From Salinicoccus halitifaciens (lineage in GTDB: Bacteria; Bacillota; Bacilli; Staphylococcales; Salinicoccaceae): a stretch of DNA of 64,000 nucleotides. Position 1 is the stretch's first letter; the number at the start of each line of letters is the position of its first letter. This document shows, in pieces, positions 52,911 through 64,000 of this stretch. The notes below the pieces were generated by a model. The model was not told the DNA's origin. It worked only from the letters and a program-made list of their open reading frames with translations, and did not search any database. Location: positions 372,001 to 436,000 of the forward strand of contig NZ_JAJNCU010000001.1 in the NCBI RefSeq assembly GCF_021026095.1. The letters are read 5' to 3'. Position numbers and translations under genes: made by a program.

Positions 52911-54309
52911 TAGAGTCCCTCCTCACCAGATTATCACCAGAAGCTGAAACATCGTTCCCGGAAGTTTTATGCAGGGTCAGATGGACCAGTGTCGGAACTC
53001 TTCTTTCCACTTCGATCACCCGGGCATTCAGGTAGCGTTCAACAGGTTCGTCATAAACCAGGTCCGAAGGATCATCAGGCAGTCTGACCGTGACTGTATC
53101 ATCAATTTCGGGCAGGGCGCCGCGATGGGCGATGAGCAGGCCTGCAAGGGTTTCATAATCTCCCCGCGGCAAATCCCATCCTATTTCACGTTCTGCTTCA
53201 TCAATATGGACATCTCCGCTCATCTGCCAGATGCCTTCCCCTTGAACGGCTATAGGTTGTTCCGGTTCCGGATCGTGCTCGTCGGTAATTTCACCGACGA
53301 TTTCCTCTGCGAGGTCTTCCGTCGTCAGAATGCCTGCAAATCCCCCGTACTCGTCAATGACACAGATGAGATCGTCACCCGATTCAATCATCAGCATCCT
53401 TGCTTCGGGCAGGGGCATTACTGTGGGCACCACTACAGGCGGTGCCATGATTTCACTGATGGGGGCATCTTCATCCAGTGATGTCGCCAGTATATCCGCG
53501 AGATGCACGACACCGACGGGTTCATCCTCATCGTTTATGACCGGATAGCGGGTATGCGCCGCAGCCATCAGAGCACGCACTTCTCCGATCGTCATATCCG
53601 GTTCGACGGAATCTGCTCTTGAACGGGGAATCATGGCATGTTCGACATCGCGTTCCGGGAAATCCAGAATCCGGTCAAGCATCAGTGACAGACCTTTCGG
53701 AAGGTCACCGCTTTCACGGGAATCCGCGACGATGTGTTCAAGATCACGCACGGTTGCACTGCTGTCCACATCATGGACAGGCTCGATCCTGAACAATTTC
53801 AGCAGGGCATTGGCCGAGTAATCGAAAATTTTAATCAGCCATCCGAAGACACCGAGGTAAATATTTGTTGAACGGGCAAGAGAAAGTGATAACGGTTCGG
53901 GGTTGGCAATCGCGAGGTTCTTTGGATATAATTCGCCGAAAATCATCTGGACGATCGTCGATATTGCCAATGCGAGGATGGTGCCGACGGATATACTGAC
54001 AGCAGCAGGCACTCCGATACCACCGAACAATGTGGCCAGACTCTGACCGACAAGCGGTTCGGCAACATAACCGACCATCAGGCCTGTGACGGTGATGCCG
54101 AGCTGGGCACCTGAAAGCATGAATGAAGTCCGCTTCGTCACTTTCAGCGCAGACTCGGCTGCTTTATCACCATTATCAGCCTTGACGGCGAGCCGCGTGC
54201 GGTCGACTGACATATAGGCAAACTCCTGGGCGACGAAATAACCATTGGCTGCAATGATCGCAAGAATGACGATGATGCCAAGCAGCAGTGTCAGCAAGGC
54301 TGTAATCAT
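52903..54309 (-). CDS. DUF21/CBS/CorC-domain membrane protein (CNNM/HlyC family), long
   Basis: A 468-residue paralogue of the next gene: DUF21 membrane domain (1-180), two CBS domains (about 215-335, 'AMIPRSRADSVEP' and 'VIDEYGGFAGILTTEDLAEEIVGEI') and a C-terminal CorC/HlyC transporter-associated domain (about 355-440). It is a probable Mg2+/Co2+ efflux or magnesium homeostasis protein. Its ATG overlaps the stop of a 33-residue ORF, giving a three-gene coupled operon. Tandem long/short pairs are common in actinobacteria and less usual in staphylococci, so acquisition is possible. Confidence 0.85.
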   Translation of the reverse strand: MITALLTLLLGIIVILAIIAANGYFVAQEFAYMSVDRTRLAVKADNGDKAAESALKVTKRTSFMLSGAQLGITVTGLMVGYVAEPLVGQSLATLFGGIGVPAAVSISVGTILALAISTIVQMIFGELYPKNLAIANPEPLSLSLARSTNIYLGVFGWLIKIFDYSANALLKLFRIEPVHDVDSSATVRDLEHIVADSRESGDLPKGLSLMLDRILDFPERDVEHAMIPRSRADSVEPDMTIGEVRALMAAAHTRYPVINDEDEPVGVVHLADILATSLDEDAPISEIMAPPVVVPTVMPLPEARMLMIESGDDLICVIDEYGGFAGILTTEDLAEEIVGEITDEHDPEPEQPIAVQGEGIWQMSGDVHIDEAEREIGWDLPRGDYETLAGLLIAHRGALPEIDDTVTVRLPDDPSDLVYDEPVERYLNARVIEVERRVPTLVHLTLHKTSGNDVSASGDNLVRRDSND

Positions 54310-54407
54310 AAGCGCTCCACCGCCTGTACACTGCAGTCATGCGCCTTTAAATCATCCGGCTCTTCGCCGGTCTGACCTTCACACGATACTTTTGAATTTT
54401 TCTTCAT
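54306..54407 (-). CDS. 33-residue small ORF coupled to CBS-protein genes
   Basis: A short reading frame on the minus strand, MKKNSKVSCEGQTGEEPDDL followed by KAHDCSVQAVERL, ending TGA that overlaps the next ATG (TTATGATT). It has an excellent AAAGGAGGAAGG ribosome-binding site eight to ten bases before the ATG, better than that of the next gene. It is hydrophilic, with two cysteines and no TM helix. Its likely role is to load ribosomes for the DUF21/CBS genes, or it could be a small regulator. It contains a CCGGC-TCTTC-GCCGG hairpin. A TATAAT upstream on the minus strand (about 54443-54448) could be its -10. Confidence 0.55.
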   Translation of the reverse strand: MKKNSKVSCEGQTGEEPDDLKAHDCSVQAVERL

Positions 54408-54520
54408 ACTTTCTTTCCTTCCTCCTTTTTCTCTAACGATTATTATACCCTGAATGTCGTTTTATAATACAAAATAAGCAGGTTCAAAATAAAGAAAGTC
54501 AATCTGGTATATGCGGCAGA

Positions 54521-54546
54521 AAAAAATACCGGGCAGACCTGCCCGG
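54521..54546 (-). terminator. Intrinsic terminator of luciferase-like gene
   Basis: Stem CCGGGCAG (54529-54536) and CTGCCCGG (54539-54546), followed on the minus strand by TATTTTTT. Confidence 0.85.
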
Positions 54547-54553
54547 CATAGTG

Positions 54554-55552
54554 TCATCCATTATATTCCCCGACCAGTTCCTCGAACAGGTCGTACGATT
54601 TCTTAAGGTCATTCATATCGTAAATATAGGATACGGCCATGATTTCATCAACGTTGAACTGGCTCTGGAACAGCCTGAGTTCTTCCATCGCCTTTTTCTT
54701 ATCCCCTGAAAAAGCGATCGGGAACTGCGTCTTCACTGCCTGCTCCTCCCTCGGGGACCATCTGTCCTCCATATTTTCAACCGGTTTCGGCAGTTGTCCG
54801 CGGGTGTTCCTGATCAGGTTCAGTATATTGAGGTAGTGGGTGGTCTTGATGAATTCCGCCTCTTCATTTGTATCCGCCATGATCACATTCAGACTCGCCA
54901 TTTTGTAAGGCGCATCAAGCTGATTCGACGGCTTGAAATTCTCCTCATAGATTTTAAAGGCATTTTCCATCTGGGCCGGGGCAAAATGCGCGGCGAATGC
55001 ATACGGCAGGCCGAGTTCCGCTGCGATATGCGCAGAATCCGTCGATGATCCGAGAATGTACAACGGGATTTCCGTGCCCTTCCCGGGGTAGGCGATGACA
55101 TGGGTCGGCACGGACGACAGGTATCTTTTCAGCTCTTCGATTTCACTTTTGAATGAAAACACGCCGTCATGGTTGCTCCGCCTGATGGCATTGGCAGTCG
55201 CCATATCCGTGCCCGGCGCCCGTCCGAGGCCGATATCGAGGCGGTCGCCGTATATGGCATGCATCGTACCGAACTCCTCCGCCACGATCAGCGGTGAGTG
55301 GTTCGGCAGCATCACACCGCCGCTCCCGACCCGGAGGTGTTCCGTGTTCTCCAGAATGTGCTTGATGAGTATTCTTGTTGCAGATGATGCGATGGATGTC
55401 ATATTATGGTGTTCGGATATCCAGTACCTTTGATAATTGGAGCCGTCGATATGTTCGGCGAGGTCGACCATATCTTCAATCGCCTGTGAGGCATTGGTCC
55501 CCGCCCTTACGGGAACGAGGTTCAGTGCTGAAATATTCAACTTTTTAGGCAT
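54554..55552 (-). CDS. LLM-class flavin-dependent oxidoreductase
   Basis: A 332-residue TIM-barrel protein of the bacterial luciferase-like monooxygenase family, the YvbT/YtmO-like subgroup. Typical segments are 'YWISEHHNMTSIASSATRILI', 'LRVGSGGVMLPNHSPLIVAEEFG', 'DIGLGRAPGTD' and 'ILGSSTDSAHIAAELGLPYAFA'. Such enzymes use reduced flavin and oxygen, but most subgroup members have no known substrate. It starts at ATG 55552 after GGAGATG and is divergent from the cysteine desulfurase gene. It stands alone with its own terminator. Confidence 0.9.
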   Translation of the reverse strand: MPKKLNISALNLVPVRAGTNASQAIEDMVDLAEHIDGSNYQRYWISEHHNMTSIASSATRILIKHILENTEHLRVGSGGVMLPNHSPLIVAEEFGTMHAIYGDRLDIGLGRAPGTDMATANAIRRSNHDGVFSFKSEIEELKRYLSSVPTHVIAYPGKGTEIPLYILGSSTDSAHIAAELGLPYAFAAHFAPAQMENAFKIYEENFKPSNQLDAPYKMASLNVIMADTNEEAEFIKTTHYLNILNLIRNTRGQLPKPVENMEDRWSPREEQAVKTQFPIAFSGDKKKAMEELRLFQSQFNVDEIMAVSYIYDMNDLKKSYDLFEELVGEYNG

Positions 55553-55701
55553 TCTTTCATCTCCTGTTTTGTGGTGTCTATATGAAATTGTACAAATGAA
55601 TGCCTATTTTCGCGAACAATTGGTTTCAAACATTATAAATTTACATTGAAACATGTTAAAATATATTAGTTAATAATTTAAAGTGGTTAAGGGTGAATGA
55701 A

Positions 55702-56829
55702 ATGTCAGTATATGTCGACTATGCATCGACGACACCGTTCGACAAGGAAATAATGGAAAAAGTCATGGCCGGCGCAGATGTCTTCGGCAATCCGTCAAGC
55801 ATCCACCGGGTCGGCAAGGATGCTAAAGCGAAGCTTCAGGCCCACCGCACCCGCATTGCAGAATCAATCAATGCGAAACCTAAAGAAATCATCATCACAA
55901 GCGGTGCGACCGAAGCGAACAACCTCGCGATCAAAGGCACGGCGGGCCGGCATGAAAAGCCGCATATGATCACGACTGACATTGAACATGCCTCCGTCAG
56001 GACGACGTATCAGGATTTAAGTGAACAGTATGATGTCACTTTCCTCAAAGCTTCCGAAAACGGACTGATAGACGTCGATGATCTGAAGAAAAGCCTGCAG
56101 AGCAATACAGTGCTCGTATCCATCATGCTCGTCAATAATGAGACAGGCAGCATACAGCCTGTATATGAAATTGCCAAAGTGCTCAAGGATCACCAGGCGC
56201 TCTTCCACATCGATGCCGTCCAGGCATTCGGCCATATGGAAGTTAATGTCCATGCTCTGGGGGCGGACATGCTGACGTTGAGCGGACACAAGATATACGG
56301 CCCGAAAGGCATCGGCATGCTCTATTTAAGGGAAGGGACGAAGCTGTCCGCCCAGATCACCGGCGGCTCCCACGAGTTGTCAAGGCGGGCGGGGACGGAA
56401 AACACCATGTGGGTTGAAGCGCTGGCACTCGCTATGGAGAAGGCGGATTCTAAACGGGCTGCAAGAAGCTTAAAGGAGATGCAGCTGAAGGAACGGTTCC
56501 TCAATGAGCTCACCGCAGAAGAGATCCCATTTGAAGTGAATGGCGATGTCAACCGCCAGGCGAGCCACATAGTGAATCTGCACTTTCCGTGGAGCGAGGC
56601 GGAATTCCTGCTCACTGCCCTTGATATGACGGGGGTATACGTTTCGGCAGGCTCGGCCTGCAACGCCGGCACGGTGCAGCCGTCACACGTCATACAAGCA
56701 ATGTATGGTGATGAGGAAAGGGCCTTGAAATCCATCCGCTTCAGTTTCTCCCACTTGATGGAGGAAGAGGATATTTTGGAGATTGTCAGCCAGCTAAAAG
56801 CGATATATGAAAGACTATATGGAAATTAG
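55702..56829 (+). CDS. Cysteine desulfurase (YrvO/IscS-like)
   Basis: A 375-residue NifS/IscS-type PLP enzyme. The PLP lysine is K197 (LSGHKIYGPKG) and the sulfur-carrying cysteine is C320 (SAGSACNAGTVQPS). It takes sulfur from cysteine and hands it as persulfide to a partner. It lies 29 bases before mnmA, and in B. subtilis the equivalent YrvO donates sulfur only to MnmA. ATG 55702 follows AAGGGTGA at six bases; the GTG at 55693 overlaps this site. Confidence 0.94.
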   Translation: MSVYVDYASTTPFDKEIMEKVMAGADVFGNPSSIHRVGKDAKAKLQAHRTRIAESINAKPKEIIITSGATEANNLAIKGTAGRHEKPHMITTDIEHASVRTTYQDLSEQYDVTFLKASENGLIDVDDLKKSLQSNTVLVSIMLVNNETGSIQPVYEIAKVLKDHQALFHIDAVQAFGHMEVNVHALGADMLTLSGHKIYGPKGIGMLYLREGTKLSAQITGGSHELSRRAGTENTMWVEALALAMEKADSKRAARSLKEMQLKERFLNELTAEEIPFEVNGDVNRQASHIVNLHFPWSEAEFLLTALDMTGVYVSAGSACNAGTVQPSHVIQAMYGDEERALKSIRFSFSHLMEEEDILEIVSQLKAIYERLYGN

Positions 56830-56858
56830 AGATTTGAATTAAGAAAGGAATGTTTTGA

Positions 56859-58603
<1,745 letters not shown>

Positions 58604-58628
58604 TATATTTTAAACGGCGGTGATCAGG

Positions 58629-61004
58629 ATGGAACAGTCGTCAATTTACGATGAGAAATATATTATCGGTGAAGTCGAGCGTGTCATTTTTCAAAGCGAA
58701 AAAACACGCTTTTTTGTATTGAAAGTCAACATAGATGAAACGAACACCAACTTCGTTTTTGACGCCATCGTCACCGGTTACTTCCATGATATAACCGAGG
58801 GGGAGACGTACAGGTTCTCCGGCACCATCAAGAACCACGCAAGGTTCGGCGAGCAGTTCAACGCCACACAGTTCAAACTCGAACTCCCGAAGACGGATGA
58901 GGGTGTGATCCAGTATTTGGCAAGTGATACCTTCAAGGGCATCGGTTTGAAGACTGCCAAAAAAATAGTGGATACACTCGGGTCTGATGCCCTTGAGATC
59001 ATATCCGACGATAAAAACGCATTGAAGTCGGTCGGCGGCCTGTCAAAAGCCAAAATCGACATGATCCATCACACCATTCTGGAGAATAAAAAGACCGAGG
59101 AGATCATCATACGGCTGAATGAACTCGGATTCGGCGCCAGGATGAGCGCGAAGATCCTGAGACATTACGGTGACCATACGCTCAAAATCCTCGAACAGTC
59201 ACCTTACAGGATGGTGGCGGACATCGACGGCGTCGGTTTCAATACCGCGGATAAGATCGCGCTTGCACAGGGCATCATGCCGAACGACCTCGGCCGGCTG
59301 AAGGCGGGGCTGTTATACATCGTCGAGGACATCACGCTCTCCACGGGGCATACTTATATAGACCGTGATATCCTGAATGTCGAGCTGAAGCGGCTCCTTG
59401 AGTACAACGGCCGTGACCAGTTTGAAGATCGGGATATCGACGGTGTGCTCACCGAGCTTAAGGAAGATGAAAAGATCGTCGTATTCGAAGACAGGATATA
59501 CCTGCCGACGATCTTCTATGCCGAGCATAAATCGGCGGTTGAAATCCACCGTATTTTGAACTTTTCGGCGGACGATCCGTTTGATGAGGAAGAAGTCGAC
59601 GGTGAGCTGGAAGAGATCGAACGAAATGAACGCATCACATATAATGAGGAGCAGATTTCTGCGATCCACAGTGCTGTGAATGAAAAAATCTCCATCATCA
59701 CCGGGGGGCCCGGCACCGGCAAGACGACAATCGTCAAAGGAATCATCGGCTGTTATCATGCCCTTGAAGGTTTCGAAGATTTCGAGGAATATGATGAAGG
59801 CGAATATCCGATCAAACTGGTGGCCCCGACGGGGCGCGCGGCAAAACGCCTGAGCGAATCGACGGGAATCGAAGCCTCGACAATCCACCGCCTCATCGGC
59901 TGGGGGCAGGATACGGAAAAAGATGATTTCCTGGATATAGAGCTGAATGCAAAGATGATCATCATCGACGAGATGTCGATGGTGGACACATGGTTGTTCT
60001 ACCAGCTGCTCAGAAATGTGCCGAGTGAGACGAGGCTCGTATTCGTCGGCGACCGGGATCAGCTCCCTTCCGTCGGGCCGGGAAAGGTCTTCAACGATCT
60101 GATCGAATCGGATGTCATCAAGGTGACGGAGCTCACCAAGATCTACCGGCAGGGTGAAGGTTCATCCATCATCAAGCTCGCCCATGACATCAAGGAGGAA
60201 CAGCCGATTGATATCCGGCAGAAATTCAAGGACCGGGTGTTCATAACGGCAAACATCTCCCAGATTTCCGGACTGGTGGACAATATCGTGAGCCGTGCCG
60301 TGGATAAGGGTTATGATATGCGGGACATCCAGGTGCTTGCACCGATCTACCGCGGTAATGCCGGCATCAACAAGCTCAACCAGGTGCTCCAGGAAATATT
60401 GAACCCCCTCGACGATGGGAAAAGGGAGATCAAATTCGGCGATATCCACTTCCGCACGGGGGATAAGGTGCTGCAGCTGATCAACCGCCGCGAAGACAAC
60501 ATCTTCAACGGTGACTCAGGGATCATCGACGAGATCATACTTAAAGACGAGGACGGGCAGGCGGAGAAGGATATGGTGATCGTCGATTACGACGGCAAGC
60601 ATATCGCCTACGAGCGCAAAGATTTAAGCGAGCTCGCCCATGCCTACTGTACGAGCATCCATAAGGCGCAGGGCAGCGAATATCCGATCGTCATCATGCC
60701 GCTGGTCAAGAGCTACAGGCATATGCTGATCAAAAACATCATATACACCGGCATCACGCGGGCGAAGGAGTCACTGATCCTGTGCGGGGATGAGAATGCC
60801 TTCTATGATGCGCTGGATAATGAGGGCATCACCCGGCATACGACGCTGGTCGATGCACTGCATGCCAAGTTTAATGTCAGAACTCCCGGCGGGGCGGATG
60901 AAGCCCCTGAAAAAGATGAAAGCCCCGGATATTTGACAGAGGAGAACCTCTTTAAAATCCCTGCGATGATCAACGTGGAGAAGACACCCTACGATTTTAT
61001 TTGA
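58629..61004 (+). CDS. recD2: ATP-dependent RecD2-like DNA helicase
   Basis: A 791-residue SF1B helicase acting 5' to 3' without RecBC. The N-terminal region (1-330) includes an OB-like domain and helix-hairpin-helix repeats (VGGLSKAKID and 'DIDGVGFNTADKIAL'). Walker A is GGPGTGKTT (K365), Walker B is 'IIIDEMSMVD', and the C-terminal motifs 'AYCTSIHKAQGSEYP' and 'YTGITRAKESL' are complete. RecD2 limits recombination at stalled forks. ATG 58629 follows GGTGATC, a perfect match to the 16S rRNA end. Its stop lies inside the -35 of the alaS promoter. Confidence 0.96.
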   Translation: MEQSSIYDEKYIIGEVERVIFQSEKTRFFVLKVNIDETNTNFVFDAIVTGYFHDITEGETYRFSGTIKNHARFGEQFNATQFKLELPKTDEGVIQYLASDTFKGIGLKTAKKIVDTLGSDALEIISDDKNALKSVGGLSKAKIDMIHHTILENKKTEEIIIRLNELGFGARMSAKILRHYGDHTLKILEQSPYRMVADIDGVGFNTADKIALAQGIMPNDLGRLKAGLLYIVEDITLSTGHTYIDRDILNVELKRLLEYNGRDQFEDRDIDGVLTELKEDEKIVVFEDRIYLPTIFYAEHKSAVEIHRILNFSADDPFDEEEVDGELEEIERNERITYNEEQISAIHSAVNEKISIITGGPGTGKTTIVKGIIGCYHALEGFEDFEEYDEGEYPIKLVAPTGRAAKRLSESTGIEASTIHRLIGWGQDTEKDDFLDIELNAKMIIIDEMSMVDTWLFYQLLRNVPSETRLVFVGDRDQLPSVGPGKVFNDLIESDVIKVTELTKIYRQGEGSSIIKLAHDIKEEQPIDIRQKFKDRVFITANISQISGLVDNIVSRAVDKGYDMRDIQVLAPIYRGNAGINKLNQVLQEILNPLDDGKREIKFGDIHFRTGDKVLQLINRREDNIFNGDSGIIDEIILKDEDGQAEKDMVIVDYDGKHIAYERKDLSELAHAYCTSIHKAQGSEYPIVIMPLVKSYRHMLIKNIIYTGITRAKESLILCGDENAFYDALDNEGITRHTTLVDALHAKFNVRTPGGADEAPEKDESPGYLTEENLFKIPAMINVEKTPYDFI

Positions 61005-61029
61005 CAGTGCACCGATTAAAATTTATAAT
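61001..61029 (+). promoter_or_regulatory. Consensus promoter of T-box-alaS
   Basis: Perfect TTGACA (61001-61006), 17-base spacer and perfect TATAAT (61024-61029). The -35 covers the recD2 stop codon. Confidence 0.92.
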
Positions 61030-61039
61030 CATTATCATT

Positions 61040-61235
61040 AACGATCAAAGTCGGAGTGATCGAGTGTATATGCGGTATTTGACAGAGACATTGTGGCCGG
61101 TGAGAACAATGATACGCATATATACGTGCTGCACCCCGGCAGGTAAAAATATTTAGAGTGATGGCCTTGCCATAACCTGGGTGGTACCGCGGAATATTTC
61201 GTCCCTATATTTAATATAGGGGCTTTTTTTATTTA
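61040..61235 (+). promoter_or_regulatory. T-box riboswitch of alaS (tRNA-Ala)
   Basis: A full T-box: stem I with ACAGAGA bulge, distal helix CATTGT/ACAATG with GGCCGGTGAGA loop, specifier GCT (61128-61130) followed by G, the T-box bulge GGGTGGTACCGCGG (61179-61192) and a terminator stem CCCTATAT (61203-61210) with ATATAGGG (61214-61221) before a T run. The bulge base T after TGG pairs with discriminator A73 of tRNA-Ala. Uncharged tRNA-Ala should stabilise the antiterminator and raise alaS expression. Confidence 0.93.
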
Positions 61236-61253
61236 AATTGAGGAGTGAATGTC

Positions 61254-63878
61254 ATGAAAAAATTAACCGGCAACGAAATCAGGGATTTATTCATTGAATT
61301 TTTCAAAGGGAAAGACCATATGGTGGAACCGAGCGCACCGCTCGTACCGATCGATGATGATTCACTGCTGTGGATCAACTCCGGCGTCGCCACGCTGAAG
61401 AAATACTTTGACGGGCGGATCACGCCTGAGAACCCGAGGATTGTGAATGCGCAGAAATCCATACGGACAAATGATATTGAAAATGTGGGCTTCACTGCAA
61501 GGCACCATACATTTTTCGAGATGCTCGGTAATTTCTCGATCGGGGATTACTTTAAAAAGGAATCCATCGCGCTCGCATGGGAATTTTTGACCAGCGAGGA
61601 GTGGATGGCACTGGATGAATCCCTCTTGTATATCACCGTCCATCCTGAAGACATGGATGCGTACAATATATGGCGCGACGAAATCGGTCTGAGTGAAGAC
61701 CGCATCATAAGGATAGAAGGCAACTTCTGGGACATCGGCGAAGGCCCGTGCGGACCGAACAGTGAAATCTTTTACGACCGCGGTCCGGATTATGAATACG
61801 GCGCACCTGCAGAAGAGATGTATCCGGGCGGCGAAAATGAAAGGTATCTTGAAATATGGAACCTCGTATTCAGTGAATTCAACCATAACAGTGACGGCAG
61901 CTATACACCGCTGCCGAAGAAGAACATCGATACCGGCATGGGGCTCGAGAGGATGGCGAGCATCGTCCAGAACGTGCCGACGAACTTTGATACGGACCTC
62001 TTCACACCGCTGATTAAAAAAATCGAAGAGGTGTCAGGAAAAACATACGGTGAAGATGATGCCCGGGATGCTGCGTTCAAAGTGATCAGTGACCATATCA
62101 GGACGGTCAGCTTTGCGATTGCGGACGGTGCCCTGCCGTCGAATGAAGGCCGGGGTTATGTGCTCCGCCGCCTGCTGCGCCGCGCCGTCAGATTTTCAAA
62201 AGAGCTCGGCATCAATGAAGCGTTCATGTTCTCGCTTGTCGATACGGTGGCGGATATCATGGAAGACTTTTACCCGAACGTCAAGGAGAAGAGCGACTTC
62301 ATCAAGGAGGTCGTGAGGAAAGAGGAGGAACGCTTCCTGTCCACTCTGGATGAAGGCATCCGCATTTATGAGTCATTCAGAGCATCCGTAAAAGACACTA
62401 CAGGCGTCATTTCAGGCGAAGATGCATTCAAGCTGTATGACACATACGGGTTCCCTTATGAACTCACCAAGGAATATGCAGAGAATGACGGCCTCACCGT
62501 CGATGAAGAAGGATTCATGGAAGAGATGAAGAAGCAGAGGGAACGTGCAAGGAGTGCACGCAAAGCGGGCGAATCAATGCAGGTCCAGTCCAAAACACTG
62601 GCAAACTTCACCAAACCGAGCACTTTTACGGGCTACAGCTCGATGAATGAAGAGGCGGAACTCCTTCTGATCGTAAAGGATGACGAGGCGCTCGATTCGT
62701 ATGACGGTGAAGAAACCGTTGAACTCATCTTCGACAGGACACCGTTTTACGCGGTGAGCGGCGGTCAGATCGCAGATACCGGCGTGATCAAAAATGATAC
62801 GGCGGAAATTCATGTCGAAGGGGTCTACAAGGGGCCGAACAACCAAAACGTCCATATCGCAAGGGTCGTGAGCGGCGCCGTCGAAGCAGGGGAGAGATAC
62901 CGCCTGCATGTCAATGAGGAAAAGCGCAGATTCATTATCAAAAACCACTCTGCAACGCATTTGATGCATCAGGCATTAAAGGATGCGGTCGGTGAGCATG
63001 CCAACCAGGCCGGTTCACTTGTTGAAGCGGAGCGACTCCGTTTCGACTTCTCCCACCTGAACCCTTTGACCGAAGAGGAGATCAGGACGATTGAAGATGC
63101 GGTGAACGAAAGGATATACGAAGGCCTCGACGTGAGAATTTCCGAAATGCCGATAGAAGAGGCAAGGGAAAAGGGTGCGATGGCTTTATTCGGTGAAAAA
63201 TACGGGGATGTCGTGCGTGTCGTCGATATGGAAGAATACTCCGTTGAACTGTGCGGCGGTATCCACGTCCGTAATACCGCGGATATCGGGCTTTTCAAAA
63301 TCGTTTCCGAAACAGGCATCGGCGCCGGCATCCGCAGGATCGAGGCGGTCACGAGCAGATATGCCGTCGAATACTACAAGGAAAAAGAGAAGCTGATTGG
63401 GGAAGTGGCATCCAGCCTTAAAGTCAAAGAAGAGAACATCACCAAGAAAATCACCCAGCTGTATGATGAAAGAGCTGCATTGAAGCAGGAGATCAAGGAA
63501 CTGAAGTCCGCTTCAGCGAAGGAGAAATTGTCGGATCTCAAAGACATCAAGCAGGAAGTGGGCGGTGTCGAGCTGATCGCAACTGAAGTCGATGCGAAGA
63601 ACGCAAAGGAACTCCGGTCGGTCATGGATGATGTGAAATCGGCCAACCAGGATGCCGTCATCGCGCTCGGCAGCGCGTCGGATGGAAAAGTCTCACTCGT
63701 CGTCACCGTGCCGAAGGACCTGACGGATAAGTTCAAAGCCGGGGACATCATGAAAGGCATGGCTGAACGCGTCGGCGGAAAAGGTGGCGGCCGGCCGGAT
63801 ATGGCCCAGGGCGGCGGCACCAAGCCTGCCAATTTAACAAAAGCATTACAGTTTGTTAACGAGTATATTAATAACTAA
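61254..63878 (+). CDS. alaS: Alanine-tRNA ligase
   Basis: A 874-residue class II synthetase with aminoacylation domain (1-240), tRNA-recognition domain (to about 450), editing domain (about 550-710) and C-terminal oligomerisation/C-Ala domain. The N-terminal '[23 protein letters not shown]' and motif 2 '[19 protein letters not shown]' are clear. The editing site has [11 protein letters not shown] and the zinc-like motif 'CGGIHV'. ATG 61254 is eight bases after AGGAG (61241-61245). It is controlled by the T-box. The alaS-UPF0297 order is typical for Firmicutes. Confidence 0.98.
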   Translation: MKKLTGNEIRDLFIEFFKGKDHMVEPSAPLVPIDDDSLLWINSGVATLKKYFDGRITPENPRIVNAQKSIRTNDIENVGFTARHHTFFEMLGNFSIGDYFKKESIALAWEFLTSEEWMALDESLLYITVHPEDMDAYNIWRDEIGLSEDRIIRIEGNFWDIGEGPCGPNSEIFYDRGPDYEYGAPAEEMYPGGENERYLEIWNLVFSEFNHNSDGSYTPLPKKNIDTGMGLERMASIVQNVPTNFDTDLFTPLIKKIEEVSGKTYGEDDARDAAFKVISDHIRTVSFAIADGALPSNEGRGYVLRRLLRRAVRFSKELGINEAFMFSLVDTVADIMEDFYPNVKEKSDFIKEVVRKEEERFLSTLDEGIRIYESFRASVKDTTGVISGEDAFKLYDTYGFPYELTKEYAENDGLTVDEEGFMEEMKKQRERARSARKAGESMQVQSKTLANFTKPSTFTGYSSMNEEAELLLIVKDDEALDSYDGEETVELIFDRTPFYAVSGGQIADTGVIKNDTAEIHVEGVYKGPNNQNVHIARVVSGAVEAGERYRLHVNEEKRRFIIKNHSATHLMHQALKDAVGEHANQAGSLVEAERLRFDFSHLNPLTEEEIRTIEDAVNERIYEGLDVRISEMPIEEAREKGAMALFGEKYGDVVRVVDMEEYSVELCGGIHVRNTADIGLFKIVSETGIGAGIRRIEAVTSRYAVEYYKEKEKLIGEVASSLKVKEENITKKITQLYDERAALKQEIKELKSASAKEKLSDLKDIKQEVGGVELIATEVDAKNAKELRSVMDDVKSANQDAVIALGSASDGKVSLVVTVPKDLTDKFKAGDIMKGMAERVGGKGGGRPDMAQGGGTKPANLTKALQFVNEYINN

Positions 63879-63895
63879 CTTAATGGGGGCTTAAG

Positions 63896-63904
63896 TGATA
63901 TAAT
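63896..63904 (+). promoter_or_regulatory. Extended -10 promoter of UPF0297 gene
   Basis: TGATATAAT (63896-63904) is an extended -10 element 35 bases before the last gene. No good -35 is present. Confidence 0.5.
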
Positions 63905-63938
63905 GGGGACAAATCAATAGGGAGTTAGGAGTGCTTGT

Positions 63939-64000
63939 GTGGGACAATTTGATGAGACTGTACAATTCAATGTAGATGAATCCCGGGCGAAACATGTCAA
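63939..64000 (+). CDS. UPF0297 (IreB/YrzL) family protein, N-terminal part
   Basis: A gene cut by the right edge; only the first 20 codons are visible. It starts GTG at 63939, six bases after AGGAG (63928-63932), and reads MGQFDETVQFNVDESRAKHV. The 'FD-T-x-FN' opening and the location directly after alaS match the UPF0297/IreB family, normally followed by ruvX (yrrK). In Enterococcus IreB is a substrate of the Ser/Thr kinase IreK. The identification rests on this short start and the conserved order. Confidence 0.75.
   Translation, partial: MGQFDETVQFNVDESRAKHV

Overview
The window looks like a chromosomal segment of a low-to-mid GC Firmicute of the family Staphylococcaceae. The backbone order mreC-mreD-rplU-prp-rpmA-obg-ruvA-ruvB-queA-tgt-yajC-secDF-recJ-apt-rel-dtd-lytH-hisS-aspS ... 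rarA-cymR ... cysteine desulfurase-mnmA-TPR-recD2-alaS-UPF0297 is the Staphylococcus/Macrococcus/Salinicoccus order. The base composition (near 50% GC in genes, AT-rich gaps) and halophile-like acidic proteins suggest Salinicoccus or a close relative; this genus call is an inference. Strong Shine-Dalgarno sites, GTG/TTG starts, S-box and T-box leaders, a BstA-like bacillithiol transferase and CymR all fit Firmicutes.

Layout. 1-6.8 kb: accessory genes (GNAT fragment, MazEF toxin-antitoxin with a palindromic operator, YflT-type stress protein, O-methyltransferase, GNAT, YkvI-like membrane protein, DinB/BstA-like protein, a two-TM membrane protein, and a coiled-coil protein built from 42-bp repeats). 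6.8-10.7 kb: a SAM-I riboswitch-controlled methionine ABC importer (metNPQ) plus an aminotransferase. 10.9-12.4 kb: an SDR oxidoreductase and a UspA-like protein. 12.6-16.3 kb: a heterodimeric ABC exporter pair preceded by a promoter, a 27-codon leader ORF, two intrinsic terminators and an antiterminator-capable segment inside the leader ORF; this resembles Bacillus bmrB-bmrC-bmrD ribosome-mediated attenuation and is the most interesting system here. 16.6-36.5 kb: conserved cell-shape, ribosome, recombination, queuosine, Sec, stringent-response and aminoacyl-tRNA synthetase block, including a T-box before hisS-aspS that reads as tRNA-Asp specific. 36.8-42.4 kb: a catabolic-looking insertion (gamma-glutamyltransferase-like enzyme without signal peptide, LctP-type permease, FmdA-type amidase, YciI-like, hydroxyacid dehydrogenase). 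42.5-42.75 kb: a 6S RNA. 42.8-44.6 kb: rarA and cymR. 44.6-55.6 kb: a second insertion with an UbiB/ABC1 kinase, lysC divergent from hom-thrC-thrB, a BsmA/isoleucine-dioxygenase-like enzyme, two DUF21/CBS transporters with a small coupled ORF, and a luciferase-like monooxygenase. 55.7-64 kb: cysteine desulfurase-mnmA-TPR-recD2, then T-box-alaS and the start of the UPF0297/IreB gene.

How the genes cooperate: Prp trims the L27 N-terminus encoded next door; QueA and Tgt make queuosine; YajC and SecDF support Sec export; RecJ, RuvAB, RarA and RecD2 handle recombination and fork repair; the cysteine desulfurase supplies sulfur to MnmA; LysC-Hom-ThrBC form the threonine branch of the aspartate pathway. 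No rRNA, tRNA, insertion sequence, prophage or CRISPR array was seen.
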